Source: Pseudomonas fluorescens (GTDB lineage Bacteria > Pseudomonadota > Gammaproteobacteria > Pseudomonadales > Pseudomonadaceae). Taken from it: 64,000 nt of DNA. The position numbers and the translations under genes were made by a program. Positions 17,368-26,741 of the stretch are shown piece by piece (position 1 is the first letter of the stretch; every line of letters begins with the position of its first letter). The stretch covers positions 626,095-690,094 of the forward strand of contig NZ_MRST01000026.1 of assembly GCF_001902145.1 (NCBI RefSeq), written 5' to 3'. A model generated the notes under the pieces. That model was not told the origin of the DNA, made no database searches, and saw nothing but the letters and a program-made list of their open reading frames with translations.

Positions 17368-19050
17368 TTACGCCTCGGCTTTCTTGGTAGCCGCTTCGAT
17401 TTTACGTGTGATGTACCACTGTTGAGAGATCGACAACACGTTGTTGACCACCCAGTACAGTACCAAGCCAGCAGGGAACCACAGGAAGAAGAAGGTGAAG
17501 ATGATTGGCATCATTTTCATCACCTTGGCCTGCATCGGGTCCGGTGGGGTTGGGTTCAGACGCTGCTGGATAAACATGGTCGCGCCCATGATGATCGGCA
17601 GGATAAAGAACGGGTCTTTGATAGACAGGTCAGTTATCCACAGCATGAACGGCGCTTGGCGCATTTCCACGCTTTCCAGGAGCACCCAGTAAAGCGACAG
17701 GAATACCGGCATCTGTACCAGAATCGGCAAGCATCCACCCAGCGGGTTGATCTTCTCTTTCTTGTACAGCTCCATCATGGCCTGCGACATTTTCTGCCGG
17801 TCATCACCATGTTGTTCTTTCAACGCGGCCAGTTTCGGAGCGACGGCACGCATACGCGCCATCGACTTGTAGCTGGCTGCCGACAGAGGGAAGAAAAGCC
17901 CTTTGATCAGCATGGTCAGGAAGATGATCGACCAGCCCCAGTTACCGACGATGCTGTGGATATGTTGCAACAGCCAGAAGATCGGCTGGGCAATGAACCA
18001 CAGGAAGCCGTAATCCACAGTCAGTTCCAGACCTGGGGACAACTCTTTCAATACGGCCTGGCTTTTAGGGCCGGCGTACAGGGTAGCGCTGGTTTCAGCC
18101 TTGGCACCTGGAGCGACGGTCAACGCCGGGCCAGTGAAGCCAATGATGTAGTTGCCCTGGCTGTCCTTGCGGGTTTGAACCAGGTTCGCGTCACCCTTGT
18201 TGGGAATCCAGGCGGTCACGAAATAGTGCTGCAGCCACGCTACCCAGCCACCTTGGACGGTTTCTTTCAGCGTGCCCTTGTCGATATCTTTCATCGACAC
18301 TTTTTTGTACGGCTCGTTACTTGTCCACAGGGCGGCGCCCAGATAAGTCGCGGTGCCGGTGGCGGTGCTGGAAGACGGATCGGAGCTGGCGTCACGCTTG
18401 AGCTGGGCAAACAGGTTGCCGCTCCAGGCTTTGTCGCTGGTGTTGTCGATCAGGTAAGTGACCTTCAAATCGTACAAACCGCGGGTAAAGCTGAAACGCT
18501 TGATGTAGTTGACACCGTCGAGGCTGAATTTCAGGTCGACGTTCAACTGGTTCTGGCCGTCTGCCAGTTGATAAGTCTTTTGTTCGGTCGAATAAACCGG
18601 ACGACCGGTAGCACGTGCATCCGGACCATTGGTGCCGGTCAGGCCGCTTTGCGCCAGATAAGTACGTTCACCGCCGTTATCGAACAGTTGAAACGGCACA
18701 TCCGGATGGTCTTGGCGACGTGGATACAGCGGCAGCTTCAGCTGTGCGATATCACCACCCTGTGGGTCGATAGCCAACTCGAGCACATCCGTTTTCACGT
18801 GGATGAGGTCTTTGTTGGTGACCACTGGCGTTTCTAACGGGGCACTTGTCTCGCCATTCGCGCTGGGTACATCGGCACTCGCGGACGCATTGTTACCCAG
18901 CGGGGTGTCCGGAATAGCCGGCGCAGCCTGATTGGTAGCAACATTCTGAGTCGGCAGGGCAGCCTGACCGTAGTCCTGGTTCCATTTAAGGACCATGACA
19001 TAGGACACGATTGCCAGGGCGACGATCAGGATTGTGCGTTTAATATCCAT
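17368..19050 (-). CDS. yidC: Membrane protein insertase YidC
   Basis: Inserts proteins such as Fo a and c subunits into the inner membrane, alone or with SecYEG. At 560 residues it is the Gram-negative form: an N-terminal membrane anchor (about 4-22), a Pro/Ala-rich linker, a large periplasmic beta domain, and the conserved C-terminal core of five helices from about residue 345 on (GWSIIFLTMLIKGLFFP, QMPVFLSLYWVLLES, FLWFPAGLVLYWVVNN). It starts 2 bp after yidD. One exact DnaA box lies at 17634-17642. Confidence 0.98.
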   Translation of the reverse strand: MDIKRTILIVALAIVSYVMVLKWNQDYGQAALPTQNVATNQAAPAIPDTPLGNNASASADVPSANGETSAPLETPVVTNKDLIHVKTDVLELAIDPQGGDIAQLKLPLYPRRQDHPDVPFQLFDNGGERTYLAQSGLTGTNGPDARATGRPVYSTEQKTYQLADGQNQLNVDLKFSLDGVNYIKRFSFTRGLYDLKVTYLIDNTSDKAWSGNLFAQLKRDASSDPSSSTATGTATYLGAALWTSNEPYKKVSMKDIDKGTLKETVQGGWVAWLQHYFVTAWIPNKGDANLVQTRKDSQGNYIIGFTGPALTVAPGAKAETSATLYAGPKSQAVLKELSPGLELTVDYGFLWFIAQPIFWLLQHIHSIVGNWGWSIIFLTMLIKGLFFPLSAASYKSMARMRAVAPKLAALKEQHGDDRQKMSQAMMELYKKEKINPLGGCLPILVQMPVFLSLYWVLLESVEMRQAPFMLWITDLSIKDPFFILPIIMGATMFIQQRLNPTPPDPMQAKVMKMMPIIFTFFFLWFPAGLVLYWVVNNVLSISQQWYITRKIEAATKKAEA

Positions 19051-19052
19051 GA

Positions 19053-19298
19053 TTACTCGGCCATCGAAGAAGAACGGGAGGTAGGGATAGGTGGAACCGG
19101 GTCATAACCACCGGGATTCCACGGATGACAGCGACCTAAACGACGAAAGGTCAGCCAGCCACCGCGCAGAAGACCATGATTTTCTATGGCCTCTAACGCG
19201 TAGCAGGAACAACTGGGGTAGAAACGACAGTGACTGGCCATCAGAGGACTAATGGCATAGCGATAAAACTGGATCGGAACGATTGCCAGTTTACGCAT
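19053..19298 (-). CDS. yidD: Membrane protein insertion efficiency factor YidD
   Basis: An 81-residue membrane-associated protein that assists YidC-dependent insertion. The conserved cysteine-rich core is CRFYPSCSCYALEAI and the WNPGGYDPVP motif follows. The ATG at 19298 overlaps the rnpA stop by 8 bp, which suggests translational coupling; a TTG one codon earlier is less likely. Confidence 0.95.
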   Translation of the reverse strand: MRKLAIVPIQFYRYAISPLMASHCRFYPSCSCYALEAIENHGLLRGGWLTFRRLGRCHPWNPGGYDPVPPIPTSRSSSMAE

Positions 19299-19695
19299 CA
19301 AGGCTGTCTACCCCTACAGTTTCGGTGCTGACTGCTGGTGCTGGCTTGTGGGTACGCGCCAAACGTTTCCAGAGCTTGCCGAAATGCTGAATCAATTCGG
19401 GGTTTTCTACATCACCCAAGCCTTTGCGCGCGACGATAACAATATCCCAACCAACCAGAGTGTCCTGGTGGAGGCGAAACGATTCGCGCATCAGACGCTT
19501 GAGGCGATTGCGCTCAACGGAGAGCTTTACGCTCTTCTTGCCGATCACCAACCCGAGACGGGGGTGATCAAGATCGTTGTTACGCGCAAGGAGCAGGAGA
19601 TTTTTCCCCGGAACCTTGCCGGTGGGGGAGTCAAAGACTGCCTTGAAATGCCGGGGGGTTAGCAGACGCTTTTCCCGACTGAAGTCCTGACTCAC
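19291..19695 (-). CDS. rnpA: Ribonuclease P protein component
   Basis: Protein subunit of RNase P, which trims tRNA 5' leaders. The frame is open up to 19791, but the recognisable protein starts at a GTG at 19695 (VSQDFSREKRLLTPRHFKAVF), giving 134 residues. A longer start would lie inside rpmH. The RNA-binding signature is KSVKLSVERNRLKRLMRESFR, near residues 52-72. Gene order rpmH-rnpA-yidD-yidC is standard. Confidence 0.95.
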   Translation of the reverse strand: MSQDFSREKRLLTPRHFKAVFDSPTGKVPGKNLLLLARNNDLDHPRLGLVIGKKSVKLSVERNRLKRLMRESFRLHQDTLVGWDIVIVARKGLGDVENPELIQHFGKLWKRLARTHKPAPAVSTETVGVDSLDA

Positions 19696-19711
19696 CACCA
19701 GTACCGGATTA

Positions 19712-19846
19712 TCAAACTGCCAGACGCGCACGACCTTTGGCGCGGCGACGCGACAGGACAGCACGGCCGTTCTTGGTAGCCATGCGAGCACGGAAGCCGT
19801 GAGTACGGGCGCGTTTGATGGTGCTTGGTTGGAAAGTACGTTTCAT
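19712..19846 (-). CDS. rpmH: 50S ribosomal protein L34
   Basis: A 44-residue, very basic ribosomal protein read on the minus strand from the ATG at 19846 to the TGA at 19712-19714. It begins MKRTFQPSTIKRARTHGF and continues with RARMATKNGRAVLSRRRAKG, the family signature. It lies 16 bp upstream of the rnpA start. It marks the left side of the origin. Confidence 0.97.
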   Translation of the reverse strand: MKRTFQPSTIKRARTHGFRARMATKNGRAVLSRRRAKGRARLAV

Positions 19847-20431
19847 GGCGTTGTTACCTGGTTCGTCCACAACGGGCCGGAATGGCCCCCGTTTTAAGAG
19901 ACCGGCGATTCTAGAGAAAGCAAGCCTCTAGGTCAATTTCCAACCAGCTTTTCCTTTAATTAGATGTCGACGGGGTCCTGACGCCCTTCTCCCCGTTTGG
20001 CTTCCATCCGCCATGCCATAGATATAAAAATAAAGAAGGAAGTTATTTAAAGCTTTTCTGTAAAGCTTATAAAAGCTAGGGGCGCGATCATCTGTGGATA
20101 ACTGCCTTAAGCCCTTGTTCCACGTGTTGTACAGAGAATGACAACACGGGGGAGAAGCGGTGCTCTGCCTGTGCTGCGCTATCGGATAAGCTGTGTGTGG
20201 AACCGGTAGTTATCCACAGGCCAGTTACCCACAGACTTTTGCCCCCACTTGTGCAACGAGCTCAGGTAGGTTTATCCACAGAGCTTATGCACAGACCACT
20301 GGTCGCCTTTTTAGCGGTTAAGGCATTGATTTTGGGTGGCCTGTGAGCAACCTACATGTGGATAAGTGGACGGCTGGCCGCTACAATGGCGGCTGTTTTT
20401 GCCTCACCGGCTTTCAACTTAGGGGATATCC
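19847..20431. other. oriC: Chromosomal replication origin oriC (rpmH-dnaA interval)
   Basis: This 585-bp gap between divergent rpmH and dnaA holds exact DnaA boxes at 20093-20101 (TGTGGATAA), 20210-20218, 20272-20280 (TTATCCACA) and 20357-20365 (TGTGGATAA). Near-consensus boxes lie at 20225-20233 (TTACCCACA) and 20285-20293 (TTATGCACA). An AT-rich tract at about 20019-20076 next to the first box is a good DNA-unwinding element. The pseudomonad origin is known to lie in this interval. The box at 20357 is close to the dnaA start and could serve autoregulation. A half parS-like sequence sits at 20116-20131. Confidence 0.92.
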
Positions 20432-21949
20432 GTGTCAGTGGAACTTTGGCAGCAGTGCGTGGAGCTTTTGCGCGATGAGCTGCCTGCCCAGCAATTCAAC
20501 ACCTGGATCCGTCCGCTACAGGTCGAAGCCGAAGGCGACGAGTTGCGTGTCTATGCGCCCAATCGTTTTGTCCTCGACTGGGTCAACGAGAAGTACCTGG
20601 GCCGCGTTCTCGAATTGCTCGACGAACATGGCAACGGTCTGGCGCCTGCTCTCTCCTTATTAATAGGCAGCAAGCGCAGCTCGGCTCCCCGAGCCGCGCC
20701 GAATGCGCCATTGGCCGCCGCCGCGTCGCAAGCCCAGGCCGCAGTGGCGCCTGTCGCCGCAGCGCCTGCACCGACAGCTGCGCCGTCCAAGCCGTCGTCG
20801 CGCAAAAATGCGCCAGAGAGTGAGGAGCCGTCCCGCGACAGCTTCGACCCGATGGCCGGTGCCAGCTCCCAACAGGCGCCTGTGCGCGCCGAGCAACGTA
20901 CTGTTCAGGTAGAAGGCGCGCTCAAGCACACCAGCTACCTGAACCGCACGTTTACCTTCGAGAACTTTGTCGAAGGCAAGTCCAACCAGCTGGCTCGAGC
21001 GGCTGCCTGGCAGGTCGCCGATAACCCCAAGCATGGTTACAACCCGCTCTTCCTTTATGGCGGCGTGGGCTTGGGTAAGACGCACTTGATGCACGCCGTC
21101 GGTAACCACCTATTAAAGAAGAACCCGAATGCCAAGGTGGTTTATCTGCATTCGGAGCGCTTCGTGGCCGACATGGTCAAGGCCTTGCAGCTCAACGCAA
21201 TCAACGAGTTCAAACGTTTCTACCGCTCCGTTGATGCCTTGTTGATCGATGACATTCAGTTCTTCGCCCGCAAGGAACGTTCCCAAGAGGAGTTCTTCCA
21301 CACCTTCAACGCCCTGCTCGAAGGTGGCCAGCAGGTCATCTTGACCAGTGACCGTTACCCGAAGGAAATCGAAGGCCTGGAAGAACGTCTGAAGTCGCGT
21401 TTCGGCTGGGGCCTGACGGTTGCAGTCGAGCCACCGGAGCTGGAAACCCGCGTTGCGATCCTGATGAAGAAGGCCGACCAGGCTAAAGTCGATCTGCCGC
21501 ACGATGCTGCGTTCTTCATCGCCCAACGCATCCGTTCCAACGTGCGTGAGCTGGAGGGCGCGCTCAAGCGGGTCATCGCCCACTCGCACTTCATGGGCCG
21601 CGATATCACCATCGAGCTGATTCGCGAGTCCTTGAAAGACTTGTTGGCCTTGCAGGACAAGCTGGTGAGTGTGGATAACATCCAGCGCACCGTGGCCGAG
21701 TACTACAAGATCAAGATTTCCGACCTGTTGTCCAAGCGCCGTTCGCGCTCGGTCGCACGTCCACGCCAGGTTGCCATGGCCCTCTCCAAGGAGTTGACCA
21801 ACCACAGCCTGCCGGAAATCGGTGATGTGTTTGGCGGACGCGACCACACCACGGTCTTGCACGCATGCCGCAAGATCAATGAACTTAAGGAATCCGACGC
21901 GGATATTCGCGAGGACTACAAGAACCTGCTGCGTACACTGACTACGTGA
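20432..21949 (+). CDS. dnaA: Chromosomal replication initiator DnaA
   Basis: Binds DnaA boxes, opens oriC and loads DnaB helicase. It has 505 residues. Domain I is residues 1-80, the variable Ala/Pro-rich linker runs to about 160, and the AAA+ domain has Walker A GGVGLGKT at 210-217 and Walker B LLIDDIQF. The C-terminal domain IV carries GGRDHTTVLHACRKI. The start is GTG at 20432 (MSVELWQQC). It heads the dnaA-dnaN-recF-gyrB run. An exact DnaA box lies inside the gene at 21670-21678. Confidence 0.99.
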   Translation: MSVELWQQCVELLRDELPAQQFNTWIRPLQVEAEGDELRVYAPNRFVLDWVNEKYLGRVLELLDEHGNGLAPALSLLIGSKRSSAPRAAPNAPLAAAASQAQAAVAPVAAAPAPTAAPSKPSSRKNAPESEEPSRDSFDPMAGASSQQAPVRAEQRTVQVEGALKHTSYLNRTFTFENFVEGKSNQLARAAAWQVADNPKHGYNPLFLYGGVGLGKTHLMHAVGNHLLKKNPNAKVVYLHSERFVADMVKALQLNAINEFKRFYRSVDALLIDDIQFFARKERSQEEFFHTFNALLEGGQQVILTSDRYPKEIEGLEERLKSRFGWGLTVAVEPPELETRVAILMKKADQAKVDLPHDAAFFIAQRIRSNVRELEGALKRVIAHSHFMGRDITIELIRESLKDLLALQDKLVSVDNIQRTVAEYYKIKISDLLSKRRSRSVARPRQVAMALSKELTNHSLPEIGDVFGGRDHTTVLHACRKINELKESDADIREDYKNLLRTLTT

Positions 21950-21987
21950 TGACACCAGCGCAGCTTATTAAGGCAAGGGACTAGACC

Positions 21988-23091
21988 ATGCATTTCACCA
22001 TTCAACGCGAAGCCCTGTTGAAACCCCTGCAACTGGTCGCAGGCGTCGTCGAGCGCCGACAGACCTTGCCGGTGCTTTCCAACGTATTACTGGTGGTCGA
22101 GGGCCAACAGTTGTCCTTGACCGGTACCGACCTGGAAGTCGAACTGGTGGGGCGCGTCCAGCTCGAAGAGCCCGCCGAACCGGGCGAGATCACCGTGCCG
22201 GCGCGCAAGCTGATGGATATCTGCAAAAGCTTGCCCAACGATGCGCTGATCGACATCAAGGTGGATGAGCAGAAGCTGGTGGTCAAGGCAGGCCGCAGCC
22301 GTTTCACCCTGTCAACCTTGCCGGCCAATGACTTCCCAACCGTGGAAGAAGGCCCGGGCTCGCTGACGTGCAGCCTGGAGCAAAGCAAGCTGCGTCGCCT
22401 GATCGAGCGCACCAGCTTCGCCATGGCCCAGCAGGACGTGCGTTACTACCTCAACGGTATGCTGCTGGAAGTATCGGAAGGTATCATCCGCGCCGTGGCC
22501 ACCGACGGTCACCGTCTGGCGATGTGCTCGATGCGTGCCGATATCGGCCAGCCCGATCGTCACCAGGTAATCGTTCCACGCAAAGGTATCCTTGAACTGG
22601 CGCGCTTGCTCACCGAGCCGGACGGCAACGTCAGCATCGTGTTGGGCCAGCACCACATTCGCGCCACCACCGGCGAGTTCACCTTCACTTCCAAGCTGGT
22701 AGACGGCAAGTTCCCGGACTACGAGCGGGTATTGCCTAAAGGTGGCGACAAACTGGTGGTCGGTGATCGTCAGGCTCTGCGTGAAGCCTTCAGCCGTACG
22801 GCGATTCTGTCCAACGAAAAGTACCGTGGTATTCGCCTGCAGCTGGCCAACGGCCAACTGAAAATCCAGGCCAACAACCCGGAACAGGAAGAGGCAGAAG
22901 AGGAAGTGGGTGTCGACTATAACGGCGCTTCGCTGGAAATCGGCTTTAACGTGAGCTACCTGTTGGACGTGCTGGGTGTCATGACCACCGAACAGGTTCG
23001 CCTGATCCTGTCGGACTCCAACAGCAGCGCCTTGGTACAAGAATCCGATAACGACGACTCGGCTTACGTTGTCATGCCGATGCGCCTGTAA
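21988..23091 (+). CDS. dnaN: DNA polymerase III beta sliding clamp
   Basis: Ring-shaped processivity clamp, a dimer of three repeated domains; 367 residues, as expected. It starts MHFTIQREALLKPLQLVAGVVERRQTLPVLSNVL and ends with VVMPMRL, the usual C-terminus that closes the hydrophobic partner-binding pocket. It lies 38 bp after dnaA and 20 bp before recF. Confidence 0.99.
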   Translation: MHFTIQREALLKPLQLVAGVVERRQTLPVLSNVLLVVEGQQLSLTGTDLEVELVGRVQLEEPAEPGEITVPARKLMDICKSLPNDALIDIKVDEQKLVVKAGRSRFTLSTLPANDFPTVEEGPGSLTCSLEQSKLRRLIERTSFAMAQQDVRYYLNGMLLEVSEGIIRAVATDGHRLAMCSMRADIGQPDRHQVIVPRKGILELARLLTEPDGNVSIVLGQHHIRATTGEFTFTSKLVDGKFPDYERVLPKGGDKLVVGDRQALREAFSRTAILSNEKYRGIRLQLANGQLKIQANNPEQEEAEEEVGVDYNGASLEIGFNVSYLLDVLGVMTTEQVRLILSDSNSSALVQESDNDDSAYVVMPMRL

Positions 23092-23111
23092 TCATGCTCA
23101 GCAGAAGCTAG

Positions 23112-24215
23112 ATGTCCCTTAGTCGCGTCTCGGTCACCGCGGTGCGCAATCTGCACCCGGTGACCTTCTCCCCTTCCCCCCGCATCAACATCCTCCATGG
23201 CGCCAACGGCAGTGGTAAAACCAGCGTGCTGGAAGCCATTCACCTGCTGGGGCTTGCGCGTTCCTTCCGCAGTGCCCGTTTGTTACCCGTGATTCAGTAT
23301 GAACAATTGGCCTGTACCGTATTTGGCCAAGTGGAACTGGCTGAGGGCGGTCATAGCAGCCTGGGGATATCGCGTGATCGCGGTGGCGAATTTCAGATCC
23401 GAATCGACGGTCAAAATGCGCGCAGCGCAGCGCAATTGGCAGAGATCCTGCCGTTGCAACTGATCAACCCCGACAGCTTTCGATTGTTGGAGGGGGCCCC
23501 GAAAATCCGTCGGCAATTCCTCGACTGGGGTGTGTTCCACGTGGAACCACGCTTCATGGCCACTTGGCAGCGCCTGCAGAAGGCCCTGCGGCAGCGGAAC
23601 TCATGGCTGCGGCATGGTACACTTGACGCCGCTTCGCAAGCAGCCTGGGACCGTGAACTGTGCCTGGCCAGCGACGAAATAGATGAATACCGCCGCGCCT
23701 ATATCAAAGCCTTGAAACCAGTCTTTGAGCAGACCTTGAGCGAGTTGTTGGACCTCGAGGGGCTGACGCTGAGTTATTACCGGGGTTGGGACAAAGAACG
23801 TGAGCTGAGTGCAGTGCTCGCAACGTCCTTGCAACGGGATCAGCAAATCGGACACACCCAGGCCGGCCCCCAGCGTGCTGATTTGCGCCTTAGATTAGGT
23901 GCACACAATGCTGCGGATATCTTGTCCCGCGGCCAGCAGAAGTTGGTGGTCTGTGCGTTGCGTATCGCGCAGGGCCATTTGGTTAGCCAGGCTCGACGCG
24001 GTCAGTGTATTTATTTGGTGGATGACTTGCCGTCTGAGCTCGATGAGCAGCACCGCCGCTCGCTATGCCGCTTGTTGGAAGACTTACGCTGCCAGGTGTT
24101 TATCACCTGTGTAGACCACGAATTATTGAGGGAAGGCTGGCAGACGGAAACGCCAGTCGCTTTGTTCCACGTGGAACAAGGCCGTATCACCCAGACCCAC
24201 GACCATCGGGAGTGA
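23112..24215 (+). CDS. recF: DNA repair and recombination protein RecF
   Basis: SMC-like ATPase that with RecOR loads RecA on gapped DNA. It has 367 residues. The Walker A GANGSGKT is near residues 34-41, the ABC-type signature LSRGQQKL near 275, and Walker B YLVDDLPSELD near 300. Two parS palindromes are embedded in its coding sequence and appear in the protein as FHVEP and FHVEQ. It ends 4 bp before the gyrB start. Confidence 0.98.
   Translation: MSLSRVSVTAVRNLHPVTFSPSPRINILHGANGSGKTSVLEAIHLLGLARSFRSARLLPVIQYEQLACTVFGQVELAEGGHSSLGISRDRGGEFQIRIDGQNARSAAQLAEILPLQLINPDSFRLLEGAPKIRRQFLDWGVFHVEPRFMATWQRLQKALRQRNSWLRHGTLDAASQAAWDRELCLASDEIDEYRRAYIKALKPVFEQTLSELLDLEGLTLSYYRGWDKERELSAVLATSLQRDQQIGHTQAGPQRADLRLRLGAHNAADILSRGQQKLVVCALRIAQGHLVSQARRGQCIYLVDDLPSELDEQHRRSLCRLLEDLRCQVFITCVDHELLREGWQTETPVALFHVEQGRITQTHDHRE
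23533..23548. promoter_or_regulatory. parS: parS site (15 of 16 matches)
   Basis: TGTTCCACGTGGAACC, within recF, differs from the consensus parS palindrome TGTTCCACGTGGAACA only in the last base. Likely ParB loading site about 3 kb from oriC. Confidence 0.85.
24173..24188. promoter_or_regulatory. parS: parS site (perfect)
   Basis: TGTTCCACGTGGAACA, an exact 16-bp parS palindrome near the 3' end of recF, 640 bp from the first site. Confidence 0.95.
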
Positions 24216-24219
24216 AGGC

Positions 24220-26637
24220 ATGAGCGAAGAAAACACGTACGACTCGACCAGCATTAAAGTGCTGAAAGGTTTGGATGCCGTACGCAAACGTCCCGGTATG
24301 TACATTGGCGACACCGATGATGGTAGCGGTCTGCACCACATGGTGTTCGAGGTGGTCGATAACTCCATCGACGAAGCTCTGGCCGGTCACTGCGACGACA
24401 TCAGCATTATCATCCACCCGGATGAATCCATCACCGTGCGTGACAACGGTCGTGGTATCCCGGTAGACGTGCACAAAGAAGAAGGCGTTTCGGCGGCAGA
24501 GGTCATCATGACCGTGCTCCACGCTGGCGGTAAGTTCGACGACAACTCCTATAAAGTATCCGGCGGTTTGCACGGTGTAGGTGTGTCGGTAGTGAACGCC
24601 CTGTCCGAAGAACTGATCCTCACTGTCCGCCGTAGCGGCAAGATTTGGGAGCAGACCTACGTCCACGGCGTACCACAGGAACCGATGAAAATCGTCGGCG
24701 ATAGTGAAACCACGGGTACCCAGATCCACTTCAAGCCATCGGCTGAAACCTTCAAGAACATCCACTTCAGCTGGGACATCCTGGCCAAGCGGATTCGCGA
24801 ACTGTCCTTCCTAAACTCCGGTGTTGGCATCGTCCTCAAGGATGAGCGCAGCGGCAAGGAAGAGCTGTTCAAGTACGAAGGTGGCCTGCGTGCGTTCGTT
24901 GAATACCTGAACACCAACAAGACTGCGGTCAACCAGGTGTTCCACTTCAACATCCAGCGTGAAGACGGCATCGGCGTCGAAATTGCCCTGCAGTGGAACG
25001 ACAGCTTCAACGAAAACTTGTTGTGCTTCACCAACAACATTCCACAACGCGATGGCGGTACTCACCTGGTGGGTTTCCGTTCCGCGCTGACGCGTAACCT
25101 GAACACCTACATCGAAGCGGAAGGCTTGGCGAAGAAACATAAAGTCGCCACCACCGGTGACGATGCCCGTGAAGGCCTGACGGCGATTATCTCGGTCAAG
25201 GTACCGGATCCGAAGTTCAGCTCCCAGACCAAAGACAAGCTGGTGTCTTCCGAAGTGAAGACCGCGGTTGAACAGGAAATGGGTAAGTACTTCTCCGACT
25301 TCCTGTTGGAAAACCCGAACGAAGCCAAGCTGGTTGTCGGCAAGATGATCGATGCTGCCCGCGCCCGTGAAGCCGCGCGTAAGGCCCGCGAGATGACCCG
25401 CCGTAAAGGCGCGCTGGATATCGCCGGCCTGCCAGGCAAACTCGCTGACTGCCAGGAGAAAGACCCTGCCCTCTCCGAACTGTACCTGGTGGAAGGTGAC
25501 TCTGCTGGCGGTTCCGCCAAGCAGGGGCGTAACCGTCGCACCCAGGCCATCCTGCCGTTGAAGGGCAAGATTCTCAACGTTGAGAAGGCCCGCTTTGACA
25601 AGATGATTTCCTCCCAGGAAGTCGGCACCTTGATCACGGCATTGGGTTGCGGTATTGGCCGCGATGAGTACAACATCGACAAGCTGCGTTACCACAACAT
25701 CATCATCATGACCGATGCTGACGTCGACGGTTCGCACATCCGTACCCTGCTGCTGACCTTCTTCTTCCGTCAGTTGCCGGAGCTGATCGAGCGTGGCTAT
25801 ATCTACATCGCCCAGCCGCCGTTGTACAAAGTGAAAAAGGGCAAGCAAGAGCAATACATCAAAGACGACGACGCCATGGAAGAGTACATGACGCAGTCGG
25901 CCCTGGAAGATGCCAGCCTGCATTTGAATGACGAAGCGCCGGGCATCTCCGGCGAGTCGCTGGAGCGCCTGGTCAACGACTTCCGTATGGTCATGAAGAC
26001 GCTCAAGCGCTTGTCGCGCCTGTACCCTCAGGAGCTGACCGAGCACTTCATCTATCTGCCGGCCGTGAGCCTGGAGCAGTTGGGCGATCACGCCGCCATG
26101 CAGGATTGGCTGGCCCAATACGAAGTGCGCCTGCGTACTGTGGAGAAGTCTGGCCTGGTATACAAAGCCAGCCTGCGTGAAGACCGTGAACGTAACGTAT
26201 GGCTGCCAGAGGTCGAACTGATCTCCCACGGCCTGTCCAACTACGTCACCTTCAACCGCGACTTCTTCGGTAGCAACGACTACAAGACCGTGGTTACCCT
26301 CGGCGCTCAGCTGAGCACCCTGCTGGACGACGGTGCTTACATTCAGCGTGGCGAACGCAAGAAGCAGGTCAAGGAGTTCAAGGAAGCCTTGGACTGGTTG
26401 ATGGCGGAAAGCACCAAGCGTCATACCATCCAGCGCTATAAAGGTCTGGGCGAGATGAACCCTGATCAGCTGTGGGAAACCACCATGGACCCTGCTCAGC
26501 GTCGCATGCTGCGCGTGACCATCGAAGACGCTATTGGCGCAGACCAGATCTTCAACACCCTGATGGGTGATGCGGTCGAGCCTCGTCGTGACTTCATTGA
26601 GAGCAATGCCTTGGCGGTGTCTAACCTGGATTTCTGA
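24220..26637 (+). CDS. gyrB: DNA gyrase subunit B
   Basis: ATPase subunit of gyrase, which introduces negative supercoils. It has 805 residues. The GHKL ATPase starts with VRKRPGMYIGDT and shows NSIDEA and GRGIPVD; the TOPRIM domain has EGDSAGGSAKQGRNRR and DADVDGSHI. The C-terminus is RDFIESNAL. It is followed by a strong terminator, so the dnaA-gyrB transcript probably ends here. Confidence 0.99.
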   Translation: MSEENTYDSTSIKVLKGLDAVRKRPGMYIGDTDDGSGLHHMVFEVVDNSIDEALAGHCDDISIIIHPDESITVRDNGRGIPVDVHKEEGVSAAEVIMTVLHAGGKFDDNSYKVSGGLHGVGVSVVNALSEELILTVRRSGKIWEQTYVHGVPQEPMKIVGDSETTGTQIHFKPSAETFKNIHFSWDILAKRIRELSFLNSGVGIVLKDERSGKEELFKYEGGLRAFVEYLNTNKTAVNQVFHFNIQREDGIGVEIALQWNDSFNENLLCFTNNIPQRDGGTHLVGFRSALTRNLNTYIEAEGLAKKHKVATTGDDAREGLTAIISVKVPDPKFSSQTKDKLVSSEVKTAVEQEMGKYFSDFLLENPNEAKLVVGKMIDAARAREAARKAREMTRRKGALDIAGLPGKLADCQEKDPALSELYLVEGDSAGGSAKQGRNRRTQAILPLKGKILNVEKARFDKMISSQEVGTLITALGCGIGRDEYNIDKLRYHNIIIMTDADVDGSHIRTLLLTFFFRQLPELIERGYIYIAQPPLYKVKKGKQEQYIKDDDAMEEYMTQSALEDASLHLNDEAPGISGESLERLVNDFRMVMKTLKRLSRLYPQELTEHFIYLPAVSLEQLGDHAAMQDWLAQYEVRLRTVEKSGLVYKASLREDRERNVWLPEVELISHGLSNYVTFNRDFFGSNDYKTVVTLGAQLSTLLDDGAYIQRGERKKQVKEFKEALDWLMAESTKRHTIQRYKGLGEMNPDQLWETTMDPAQRRMLRVTIEDAIGADQIFNTLMGDAVEPRRDFIESNALAVSNLDF

Positions 26638-26660
26638 TCAGGCACATCTGCTAAAAACAA

Positions 26661-26691
26661 AAAGGCCAACGCTTAGCGTTGGCCTTTTTTA
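26661..26691 (+). terminator. Terminator after gyrB
   Basis: AAAGGCCAACGC-TTA-GCGTTGGCCTTT forms a 12-bp stem followed by a T-run. It ends the dnaA-dnaN-recF-gyrB transcript and may also serve the convergent response-regulator gene. Confidence 0.95.
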
Positions 26692-26717
26692 TTGGTCCGC
26701 AGACCCGAATTTTTAAA

Positions 26718-26733
26718 TGCTCCACGTGGAACA
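26718..26733. promoter_or_regulatory. parS: parS site (15 of 16 matches)
   Basis: TGCTCCACGTGGAACA lies between the gyrB terminator and the response-regulator stop. One base (position 3) departs from the palindrome. Confidence 0.85.
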
Positions 26734-26741
26734 TCGGCAAA

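Noticed and set aside
24811..26424. 537-codon minus-strand frame over gyrB
   Set aside because: Antisense shadow of gyrB, low-complexity His/Gln/Val-rich product.
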